15,420 bases of DNA from Planctomycetota bacterium. GTDB lineage: Bacteria; Planctomycetota; Phycisphaerae; WQYP01. The notes under the pieces were generated by a model. That model ran no database searches. It worked only from the letters and a program-made list of their open reading frames with translations, and was not told the origin of the DNA. Positions 1 through 6,240 of this stretch are shown here, one piece after another (within the stretch, counting starts at the first letter, position 1; the number at the start of each line of letters is the position of its first letter). The stretch spans positions 1 to 15,420 of the forward strand of contig JAJZEY010000513.1 in the NCBI GenBank assembly GCA_021805585.1, written 5' to 3'. Made by a program: the position numbers and the translations under genes.

Positions 1-816
1 ATGAATAATCGCCCGCCCGTTAAACTCCTGATTTCCGATGTGGATGGCACACTGCTGACGCCACAAAAAATCCTGACGCCCCAAACCATTGCGGCGGTCA
101 AACGGATCAGGTCGGCCGGAGTCCGCTTTACCATTATCAGCGGACGGTCGCCCGATGGCCTGCCGCCATTGATTTCCCAACTGGGCCTGACTGAACCGGT
201 GGGCGCACTTAATGGTGCACAAATTGTCTGGCCGAATTTAAGCACGCTGGAATATCGCACATTGCCCGCTGCGGCGGCGGAAAAAGCAATTGCGATATGC
301 CGCGAATTTTCCATTGATTTCTGGCTGTATGATTTTTCCCGCTGGCTGGTCAGCGATCCGGCCGGGGTGTATGTGGATCGGGAAAGCGGTACGGTCGGCC
401 ATGCCCCGGCCGGGGTCTGGGATTCCGGACAACTGCCCCCGGATTTGATAAAAGTTGTGGGGGTAAGTGACCGACCCGCGGTTCTGGCCGCCTGTGAAGC
501 CGCCATGCAGCAGCGGCTGGGTGGTGAATTAAGTGCCAGCCGATCGCAAGCGCATTACCTGGACATTACGGGATTGGGTGCGGACAAGGGGCAGGGGCTG
601 AAGCGCCTGGCGGCGGTGATGGGAATACCGCTGCATCAGGTGGGGGCGATTGGCGATGGGTCCAATGACGTTCCGATGCTGAATGCCGCGGGGCTGGCGA
701 TAGCTATGGGCAACGGTGTGGATGAACTTAAAAAGCGGGCCGCGTTTGTAACAACCAGCAATGCCGACAACGGTTTTGGCCGGGCGGTTGACTGGTTGAT
801 GGCCCCCACCGCCTGA
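1..816 (+). CDS. Cof-type HAD-superfamily phosphatase
   Basis: A 271-residue protein of the Cof/YidA branch of haloacid dehalogenase-like hydrolases, cytosolic enzymes that usually dephosphorylate sugar phosphates, nucleotides or cofactors such as FMN or PLP. The nucleophile motif DVDGTLL lies near residues 13-19 (Asp13 nucleophile, Asp15 acid/base). Ser47 in IISGRS is motif II, Lys196 in DKGQGLK is motif III, and GDGSNDVPML from residue 218 gives the Mg2+-binding acidic pair Asp219/Asp223. The stretch between motifs II and III fits the C2B cap of this branch. The length matches the family. The ATG is the first base of the window, so an upstream start and the ribosome binding site cannot be judged, although the distance to motif I is normal. 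The substrate cannot be read from the sequence. The next gene, recA, has its own promoter, so a functional link is unlikely. Confidence 0.9.
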   Translation: MNNRPPVKLLISDVDGTLLTPQKILTPQTIAAVKRIRSAGVRFTIISGRSPDGLPPLISQLGLTEPVGALNGAQIVWPNLSTLEYRTLPAAAAEKAIAICREFSIDFWLYDFSRWLVSDPAGVYVDRESGTVGHAPAGVWDSGQLPPDLIKVVGVSDRPAVLAACEAAMQQRLGGELSASRSQAHYLDITGLGADKGQGLKRLAAVMGIPLHQVGAIGDGSNDVPMLNAAGLAIAMGNGVDELKKRAAFVTTSNADNGFGRAVDWLMAPTA

Positions 817-895
817 CGGCGCGGCTGCATGGTGTGCGGCCAACGGCCCGTTTGCCATAAACGAGCGTGCCGCGCGGGTCTAAATTTCCATTGGC

Positions 896-923
896 TTGAC
901 GTTAGCCAAAAGTTAGGTACCAT
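896..923 (+). promoter_or_regulatory. Probable sigma70-type promoter of recA
   Basis: TTGACG at 896-901 matches the -35 consensus at five of six bases. It is followed after 16 nt by TACCAT at 918-923, a fair -10 match. This would place the transcript start near 930 and leave a leader of about 55 nt before the recA ATG at 986. The upstream HAD gene ends at 816, so recA has room for independent expression. Confidence 0.55.
901..915 (+). promoter_or_regulatory. Direct repeat GTTA-N7-GTTA in the recA promoter, possible SOS operator
   Basis: GTTAG at 901-905 recurs as GTTAG at 912-916, an 11-nt period, and sits between the -35 and -10 elements. The arrangement GTTA-N7-GTTA has the same geometry as the alphaproteobacterial LexA box GTTC-N7-GTTC, but the sequence differs and no lexA gene is in the window. 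A repressor here would block RNA polymerase. The repeat is seen directly; the SOS role is inferred from its place in front of recA. Confidence 0.35.
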
Positions 924-943
924 AAAACCATCGCTTACGCGAC

Positions 944-973
944 GCACCGCGTGCGAATATCGGTGTCTTTTTT
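944..973 (+). promoter_or_regulatory. Hairpin plus T-tract in the recA leader
   Basis: CACCG (945-949) can pair with CGGTG (961-965), extended by a G-T wobble at 944/966, around an 11-nt loop. The sequence then runs TC and six T residues (968-973), only 12 nt before the recA start codon. This looks like a weak intrinsic terminator or attenuator inside the predicted leader. The stem is short, so it may be chance. Confidence 0.25.
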
Positions 974-985
974 AGTGAGTTAGAC

Positions 986-2116
986 ATGTCCGCACTTGCC
1001 ACAGCTTCGAATCCGTCACATTCGGCCGCTTTAACCCCACGGGAACAGGCTCTGGAAAGGGCCGTTTCCCAAATTGAAAAAACGTATGGCAAAGGCTCCA
1101 TCATGACCATGGACGGAGCGGGCCTGGTGGCGATTGATGGCATTCCAACCGGCTCACTGGGGCTGGACATCGCGCTGGGCGGCGTGGGTCTGCCGCGGGG
1201 CCGCATTGTAGAGGTTTTTGGTCCGGAATCTTCGGGCAAAACGACGCTATGTCTGCATATTATCGCACAGGCACAGAAGACCGGCGGCGTGGCGGCATTT
1301 GTGGATGCCGAACATGCGCTGGATCCGTCCTGGGCCAAGCGGCTGGGGGTAAGTTTGCAAAATCTGCTGGTCAGCCAGCCGGACACCGGCGAACAGGCCT
1401 TGGAAATTGTGGAACTTCTGGTGCGCAGCAACGCCGTGGATGTGATTGTGGTCGATTCGGTGGCCGCCCTGATTCCCAAAGCGGAAATTGAAGGCGAAAT
1501 GGGCGATGCCTCCATGGGTATGCAGGCCCGCCTTATGAGCCAGGCCATGCGGAAACTGACCGGAGCGGTTTCCAAAAGTAAAACGCTGATTGTTTTCATC
1601 AACCAGATTCGCGAAAAGATCGGCGTCATGTTTGGTAATCCTGAAACCACCACGGGCGGTCGGGCTCTTAAATTTTACAGTTCCGTGCGAATTGATATCC
1701 GCCGCGTCAACACCATCAAGGAAGGAGAGGTGGCGATTGGCAATCATGTACGGGCCAAAGTGGTGAAAAATAAAATCGCTCCGCCGTTCCGCGAAGCGGA
1801 GTTTGATATTCTGTTTGACAGCGGCATCAGCTATGAAGGGGATCTGCTGGACCTGGCCGTTAACGACAATGTCATTGATAAAAGCGGCGCGTGGTTCAGC
1901 TATGGCCCGCTGCGAATGGGGCAGGGACGCGAACAGGCGCGGCAGTATTTGAAGGAAAATCCGGCGGCGTCCAAGGAAATCCGCGAAAAAATTCTGGCCA
2001 AACGCATGCCGAAGGTGGAAGCGACCCCGGAAAAACCACCCGTAAAAGCCGAAGCAAAAGCGGATGGCAAGCCTGAAATAAAGGACGCCCGCCCTGCCGC
2101 CAAAGCTGGGAAATAA
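986..2116 (+). CDS. recA: RecA recombinase
   Basis: A 376-residue RecA, the ATP-dependent filament-forming recombinase that pairs homologous DNA and, in many bacteria, triggers LexA self-cleavage. The Walker A motif GPESSGKTT starts near residue 79 and the Walker B strand [10 protein letters not shown] lies near residue 155. DNA-binding loop 1 is around [18 protein letters not shown]. Loop 2 includes [22 protein letters not shown] near residues 204-225. Motifs sit about 13 residues later than in E. coli because of an Ala/Ser-rich N-terminal extension. The tail after about residue 340 is rich in Lys, Ala, Pro and Glu, more basic than the acidic tail of E. coli RecA. The ATG at 986 has only a weak upstream GTGAG, but the next in-frame ATG would remove conserved N-terminal helix residues. 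No intein or frameshift is present. Confidence 0.98.
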   Translation: MSALATASNPSHSAALTPREQALERAVSQIEKTYGKGSIMTMDGAGLVAIDGIPTGSLGLDIALGGVGLPRGRIVEVFGPESSGKTTLCLHIIAQAQKTGGVAAFVDAEHALDPSWAKRLGVSLQNLLVSQPDTGEQALEIVELLVRSNAVDVIVVDSVAALIPKAEIEGEMGDASMGMQARLMSQAMRKLTGAVSKSKTLIVFINQIREKIGVMFGNPETTTGGRALKFYSSVRIDIRRVNTIKEGEVAIGNHVRAKVVKNKIAPPFREAEFDILFDSGISYEGDLLDLAVNDNVIDKSGAWFSYGPLRMGQGREQARQYLKENPAASKEIREKILAKRMPKVEATPEKPPVKAEAKADGKPEIKDARPAAKAGK

Positions 2117-2117
2117 C

Positions 2118-2131
2118 GCCGGCGCGCCGGC
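2118..2131. repeat. Perfect 14-bp palindrome after recA
   Basis: GCCGGCGCGCCGGC starts two bases after the recA stop codon and equals its own reverse complement. In RNA two copies could dimerise, or one copy could form a tight hairpin that stabilises the recA 3' end. No T-tract follows, so it is not a classical intrinsic terminator. Confidence 0.5.
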
Positions 2132-2475
2132 TGCTTTCCGGCTCGCGTTGGCCCTGGCCAGAGGTGAGGGGGTCGGATCCGGACCCGGCTATCGCCCGCA
2201 GGCCTCCGCCGGGGACCGGCGCGACGGCTGCGGCACGCGGCTGGCTTATATCCACTGACGCGACGATAGGGTCGTCTTGTCCGCAGGCTCGACGCGGTGC
2301 GGCCCTGTTTTTCGATAGTGCGTCAGGTGCGGGCGACCGATATACGGCCGCTAAAACGGGCGGGGCCGCATGGCGGTGCTGTGGACGGTGGATTAACTTT
2401 CAATACGCCCCCCCATTTGGCATAATCGCCTGGTCGGTGCGAAAACGGTCCCTGCGGTTTTTTTTCCATCACACC
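2132..2475. other. Gene-free GC-rich gap between recA and purQ with stem-forming sequences
   Basis: No convincing gene is present. The open frame across 2164-2508 on the + strand has a low-complexity, unfamiliar product and overlaps the purQ promoter. The gap contains an eight-base perfect inverted repeat, TGCGGCCC (2298-2305) with GGGCCGCA (2363-2370). It encloses a smaller GCGG/CCGC pair (2329-2332 with 2348-2351). A run of eight T (2458-2465) follows a weak AAAAC/GTTTT pairing (2442-2446 with 2457-2461) and could end a transcript. A small RNA or recA 3' structure is possible but unproved. Confidence 0.3.
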
Positions 2476-2504
2476 CAGACAAATTCGATAAAAATTCTTA
2501 TACT
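2476..2504 (+). promoter_or_regulatory. Promoter of purQ
   Basis: CAGACA (2476-2481, four of six -35 bases) is separated by 17 nt of AT-rich sequence from TATACT (2499-2504, five of six -10 bases). Transcription would begin near 2511, leaving under 20 nt before the purQ ATG at 2530. That leader is too short for a riboswitch. Confidence 0.55.
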
Positions 2505-2529
2505 ATGAACTGTTGGAAAAGGGTTGGCT

Positions 2530-3384
2530 ATGCAATCATCCTCAGTACGTGTCCTTTTGCCCCGAACGGCCGGCACCAATTGCGACCAGGAACTCGCCTG
2601 GGCGTTTGAACAGGCCGGTGCCACGGTTACCAAACTTCACATCAACCGGCTGATGGATGATCCCGAGCAACTGCGGCACTACCACATTCTGGCACTGGCC
2701 GGCGGCTTTTCCTATGGGGACGATATTGCCAGCGGAAAAATTTTTGCCAACCAGCTTGTGCATCATCTGAAAAATCAACTGGATCAATGGGTGCGGGATG
2801 GGAAACTGATTATCGGCATTTGCAACGGCTTTCAAATTCTGGTCAAGGCGGGTCTGCTGCCCGGCCCGCTGCCGCAGTTTCCGCTGGAAGATATCCGCAC
2901 GACCACGCTTACCCACAATTCCCACGCCCGCTTTGAAGACCGGTGGGTGCGGCTGAAAACTTTTTCGAATCTCTGTAAATGGATCCGGCCCGGCCAGGTG
3001 CTGCGCCTGCCCATTGCCCATGGCGAAGGCCGCTTTATGGTCCGTTCGCCGGAAGTGCTTGCGGCATTGCAACAAAACGATCAGATTGTCCTGCGCTATG
3101 TGGACGCAGGCGATCAGCCGACCGGAGATTTTCCGGACAATCCCAACGGCAGCACCGACGCGATCGCCGGCATATGCGATACCACCGGTCGTGTCCTGGG
3201 CCTGATGCCGCACCCCGAACGCTTCACGCAAATGCACCAGTCGCCGGACTGGACGCGCTTTGGCCAGGCCGCCGATGGCATGCGGCTTTTTCGCAGCGCC
3301 GTTGATTTTGTGCACGCATCGCAATCGCTGGAGATACAATCGGCAAAAAGCCTTCCGGTGGAACCGGCGGCGGCGGCCAGCTGA
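2530..3384 (+). CDS. purQ: Phosphoribosylformylglycinamidine synthase glutaminase subunit PurQ
   Basis: A 284-residue class I glutamine amidotransferase. It releases ammonia from glutamine for the fourth step of IMP synthesis (FGAR to FGAM) in complex with short PurL and PurS, neither of which is in the window. The N-terminus (RVLLPRTAGTNCDQELAWAF) and GGFSYGDDIASG are PurQ signatures. The nucleophile is Cys98 in GICNGFQ, and the catalytic His228/Glu230 pair lies in MPHPER. FEDRW and AHGEGRF are also typical. It is longer than the usual 215-230 residues because of extra sequence in the middle and a tail after MPHPER. An in-frame TTG lies six bases upstream, but the ATG at 2530 is placed correctly behind GGAAAAGGG. 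recJ begins 54 nt downstream and probably shares the transcript. Confidence 0.95.
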   Translation: MQSSSVRVLLPRTAGTNCDQELAWAFEQAGATVTKLHINRLMDDPEQLRHYHILALAGGFSYGDDIASGKIFANQLVHHLKNQLDQWVRDGKLIIGICNGFQILVKAGLLPGPLPQFPLEDIRTTTLTHNSHARFEDRWVRLKTFSNLCKWIRPGQVLRLPIAHGEGRFMVRSPEVLAALQQNDQIVLRYVDAGDQPTGDFPDNPNGSTDAIAGICDTTGRVLGLMPHPERFTQMHQSPDWTRFGQAADGMRLFRSAVDFVHASQSLEIQSAKSLPVEPAAAAS

Positions 3385-3438
3385 TGCGGGCCTGTCCGCG
3401 TTGGTCAAGACCAGTATCCAAAGCAAGGACCCACACGG

Positions 3439-5280
3439 ATGACGCACGGCACGGACGCTATCAGTCATAAAAAACGGCACTGGATTTTGCCGCAGGTTAT
3501 GCCACAGGCCGCGGACGTAACGGAAATGTCCTGCGCCCTGGCCTGCCATCCGCTGGTGGCCAGGTTGCTATTGACGCGAAAAATCACCGATCCGGCGGCG
3601 GCCCGGGAATTCATTCATCCACAATTCAAAAATCTCCACCCGCCGGAAACAATTCCGGGCATGACGGCCGCGGCGGAACGGATCGCGACGGCGATTCACC
3701 AGCGCGAAAAAATAACCATTTACGGCGATTATGATGTGGACGGCATTACGGGCACCGCGATGCTCTGGCGACTGCTTAAACTGGCCGGTGCCGATTTTGA
3801 CATATACATTCCCCACCGTGTGGATGAAGGCTATGGCATTTCCTGCAAAGCTCTGGACAAACTGGCCCAAAAAGGGACCCGGCTTCTGGTAAGCGTGGAC
3901 TGCGGCATAACCGCAATTGAACCGATCGCCCAGGCCCGCAGTGCCGGCATGGATGTGGTGGTGACCGATCATCATGAAATGGGTGCCACACTCCCGGCCG
4001 CCAATGTGCTGGTTCACCCCGGCCTGGACACCACCGGCCAAACGAATCGGCATCTGTGCGGGGCGGGCGTGGCATATAAATTGGCGTGGGCGATTGCAGC
4101 GCGGCTTTGCAATTCGCCACGGCTTACCGGCGGATATCGGAACCTGATGGTGGAATTTTCGGCACTCGTGGCCCTGGCCACCATCGCCGATGTTGTTCCG
4201 CTGACCGGGGAAAACCGCTTGTTGGCGCGGTTCGGCCTGGCACAACTGCCGCATTCGTCGCTGGTCGGCATTAAGGCGCTTATTTCGGCCGCCGGTCTGA
4301 CGAACAAAGCGATTGATGGCACGGCCGTGGGCTTTCTGCTGGCACCGCGGCTAAATGCGGCCGGTCGAATGGATCACGCATCCGAAGCCGTTGAACTTTT
4401 AACCACGGATGATGAAGCCCGCGCCATGGAACTTGCGGATTATCTGGAAGGGCAGAATAAGGACCGCCAGGGCACCGAACGCAAAATTACCGCTGCGGCA
4501 TTAACCATGGCGCGCCAGCCGGGGGAGATGCCGCCGGCCATTGTGTTGTGCAGCGACAACTGGCACGCGGGCGTGGTCGGCATTGTCGCCTCGCGTCTGG
4601 TGGATGCTTTCAATCGGCCGACATTTATTCTTTCGCAGGAAGGGGCGCATGCCGCCGGGTCGGGGCGCAGCATTAAAGACATTCCTTTGCACGAAGCGAT
4701 TGAATTCTGCCGCGATCTTCTGATAAGCGGTGGCGGCCATGCGGCCGCGGGTGGCGTTCGCCTGGAAGTCGGCAATGTGGAAGCGTTTCGCCGTCGCCTG
4801 TGTGAATTTGTGCGCAACCGCCATCCAAGTTTACAATTTATCGCCGCGCTGGAACTGGATGGCGAACTCACCGAAAACGACCTGGACCTTCAGGCCGTGC
4901 GCGAACTGGAAAATCTGGCCCCGTTTGGCTGCGGCAATCCACGTCCGAAATTTCTGATTGCCGGCGCGCGATTGGCCGGTGCCCCCCGGCGCATGGGTGC
5001 CGCGGGCGGACATCTGCAATTGCAACTGCGCATCGGCACACAAACTGCACGGGCGGTAGCTTTCCGCATGGGCTTATTAGAGCCATATCTGCCCGCGGGG
5101 ATGGAACTTGACCTGGCGGTGGAGCCGCGCATTGACACCTACAACGGCCGCACACGCCTGGATTTGCACGTCGTGGACCTTCGCAGATCCGATGGCAAAA
5201 TGCTTGAATCCCATGCCCAGGTGCCCCGGTCGGAGAATCCGCGTGAATATGCACCGGCGGCACTGCATCCAACCGCTTGA
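3439..5280 (+). CDS. recJ: Single-strand-DNA-specific exonuclease RecJ
   Basis: A 613-residue DHH-family 5'-3' single-strand exonuclease acting in RecF-pathway recombination, mismatch repair and rescue of stalled forks. Metal-binding motifs are visible in order: YGDYDVDG at residues 95-102, SVDCGIT near 154-160, and VTDHHE with the DHH triad at 177-179. The APRLNAAGRM stretch near residues 298-307 is also conserved. The DHHA1 domain carries GSGRS and ISGGGHAAAGG (His434). The remaining roughly 130 residues fit the RecJ OB-fold, with APFGCGNPRP as a landmark. The length is slightly above the E. coli protein (577). The ATG is preceded by AAGGA about 10 nt away. Its position 54 nt after purQ implies co-transcription, although purine synthesis and repair have no obvious link. 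No key residue appears to be missing. Confidence 0.96.
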   Translation: MTHGTDAISHKKRHWILPQVMPQAADVTEMSCALACHPLVARLLLTRKITDPAAAREFIHPQFKNLHPPETIPGMTAAAERIATAIHQREKITIYGDYDVDGITGTAMLWRLLKLAGADFDIYIPHRVDEGYGISCKALDKLAQKGTRLLVSVDCGITAIEPIAQARSAGMDVVVTDHHEMGATLPAANVLVHPGLDTTGQTNRHLCGAGVAYKLAWAIAARLCNSPRLTGGYRNLMVEFSALVALATIADVVPLTGENRLLARFGLAQLPHSSLVGIKALISAAGLTNKAIDGTAVGFLLAPRLNAAGRMDHASEAVELLTTDDEARAMELADYLEGQNKDRQGTERKITAAALTMARQPGEMPPAIVLCSDNWHAGVVGIVASRLVDAFNRPTFILSQEGAHAAGSGRSIKDIPLHEAIEFCRDLLISGGGHAAAGGVRLEVGNVEAFRRRLCEFVRNRHPSLQFIAALELDGELTENDLDLQAVRELENLAPFGCGNPRPKFLIAGARLAGAPRRMGAAGGHLQLQLRIGTQTARAVAFRMGLLEPYLPAGMELDLAVEPRIDTYNGRTRLDLHVVDLRRSDGKMLESHAQVPRSENPREYAPAALHPTA

Positions 5281-5353
5281 ATTGGCACTCTAAAAACAAT
5301 TCCGTCCATGGAAGGCGGAATCTTCAACAAAACATTACTAAAACAGCAACAAA

Positions 5354-5483
5354 CGCCAGCGGCCTGGACAACGCATTGTCCACGGGTTAAATCGGGTGCG
5401 GCGCTACGGGAAATCATTTTCAGTCCACAATCCTGAAAATCGCCACAAGTTTTACCCGCCAGCGGACACCATGCGCGGTGGCG
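5354..5483. repeat. Cluster of nested inverted repeats downstream of recJ
   Basis: Four pairings lie in 130 nt without a gene. GGACAA/TTGTCC (5366-5381) is a perfect hairpin with a four-base CGCA loop. CGGGTTAAA (5383-5391) pairs with TTTTACCCG (5450-5458) apart from one mismatch. That pair encloses the perfect eight-base pair ATTTTCAG/CTGAAAAT (5416-5440, nine-base loop). CGCCAC (5441-5446) can pair with GTGGCG (5478-5483), in competition with part of the nesting. The nonamer CGCCAGCGG occurs at both 5354-5362 and 5457-5465. This may be a second small RNA, a recJ 3' structure or a protein-binding site. The stretch 5490-5700 holds one further weak hairpin (CCGCA/TGCGG, 5581-5609) and no gene. 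Confidence 0.4.
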
Positions 5484-5714
5484 GCCTGCCAGGAGCGGGT
5501 TATTTGACTATGTCTTAGGCATAAATATCCGGGTCATCCTAATTGTGCGGCAGTCCGAATAACAAAACGCGCGCGATTGGCCGCAGGCTTGTGACAAACA
5601 ATTTTGCGGAAGGGCAAATTTCATCGTTTTTAGCTCTATTTTTGTGTTCCAAGCGGCGGCGAGAATATTTTTTCAGGTTTTAGCGAATTGGCACGTCAGT
5701 TGCATTATTAGTCT

Positions 5715-5983
5715 AGTGCGAGCTGAGGCATCGAAGTGAAGATGCGAGAGGCAGACAGAGGCAAGTTTGACTGGAAAGCCGGTCAAGGCTGCCGGAAAGA
5801 CAGGAGCAGAGAAGTCTTCGCGAGCCTCAGCCGTTTTGAAAATTCAGGTGCATGGTGCAGACCAAAAAGCTTAACCACAAATTGGGGGTCTGTGTCTGAT
5901 TGATCTGCTCCATGCATTTCCCAAACTCGTTTCCTCCTCCGCCAGGCCGTGTGGATATACCCTCCTCCACACGGCTTTTTTTT
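5715..5983 (+). ncRNA. Candidate structured small RNA ending in an intrinsic terminator
   Basis: A region with no open frame on the + strand folds on inspection into a multi-branched RNA. P1 is GCTGAGGC (5722-5729) with GCCTCAGC (5824-5831). P2 is GCATC/GATGC (5728-5745, GAAGTGAA loop; its base overlaps P1). P3 is GGCAG (5750-5754) with CTGCC (5789-5793). P4, inside P3, is TTGACTGG/CCGGTCAA (5767-5786, AAAG loop). P5 is AAGAC/GTCTT (5797-5818). P6 is TGCATGG-t-GCAGA with TCTGC-t-CCATGCA (5849-5861 with 5904-5916). A terminator closes the unit. The 5' end is a guess: TTGGCA lies just upstream, near 5685, with only a weak -10 around 5709-5714. It does not match tmRNA, SRP RNA, RNase P RNA or riboswitches I can recall. 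It could instead be a cis-acting leader of the gene at 6241. Confidence 0.6.
5946..5983 (+). terminator. Strong intrinsic terminator
   Basis: A perfect 10-bp stem, GCCGTGTGGA (5946-5955) with TCCACACGGC (5966-5975), has a 10-nt loop and is followed directly by eight T residues (5976-5983). There is no T-tract on the other strand, so it acts on + strand transcripts only. The recJ stop lies about 665 nt upstream, so the terminator most likely serves the RNA candidate next to it. Confidence 0.9.
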
Positions 5984-6061
5984 GCGCGCAGCGAATGGGT
6001 TTTCCGTCATTCCGCAATGAAGGCCATTGCTTGCCAATCCGGCAAAGCCCATAGCGGATCC

Positions 6062-6120
6062 GCCATTTGAACCCGGAATTGAAATTCGCAATTTAATGTC
6101 CGAAATCCACATCAAATGGC
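6062..6120. repeat. Nine-base inverted repeat upstream of the fused lipid gene
   Basis: GCCATTTGA (6062-6070) and TCAAATGGC (6112-6120) are perfect reverse complements 41 nt apart. The spacer contains a smaller GAATT/AATTC pair. Small hairpins also occur just upstream (TCATT/AATGA and TTGCC/GGCAA). The repeat lies 120-180 nt before the ATG at 6241 and could be an operator or leader structure. A CATAAT at 6172-6177 resembles a -10 box but has no good -35. No gene is seen in 5984-6240. Confidence 0.35.
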
Positions 6121-6240
6121 CAATGTGCACACCGCCGCGTGCCGCCACGGTTCCATTTCCGCGCGCCACCGCATAATATCAACACGGAAGGTACCTGCCG
6201 CGGAGGCGGACGAAACGTAGATAACATTTAAAGGCGGATT

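Noticed and set aside
913..1653. Minus-strand open frame of 246 codons over recA
   Set aside because: It is antisense to an unmistakable recA and has no family features.
2164..2508. Open frame of 114 codons between recA and purQ
   Set aside because: It overlaps the purQ promoter, has no good ribosome binding site, and its product is low-complexity and unfamiliar.
2542..3549. Minus-strand open frame of 335 codons over purQ
   Set aside because: It is a shadow of purQ, with composition typical of a reverse frame and no recognisable motifs.
5504..5527. TTGACT followed by TAAATA as a promoter
   Set aside because: The spacer is only 12 nt, too short for sigma70, and no aligned alternative -10 was found.
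5715..5983. RNase P RNA or SRP RNA, because of GGAAAG- and CAGAGAAG-like strings
   Set aside because: The segment is too short for RNase P RNA and lacks its second conserved half. The SRP tetraloop and asymmetric-loop sequence are not present.
5783..6169. Minus-strand open frame of 128 codons
   Set aside because: It runs antisense through the RNA candidate and terminator, and its translation resembles no protein family I know.
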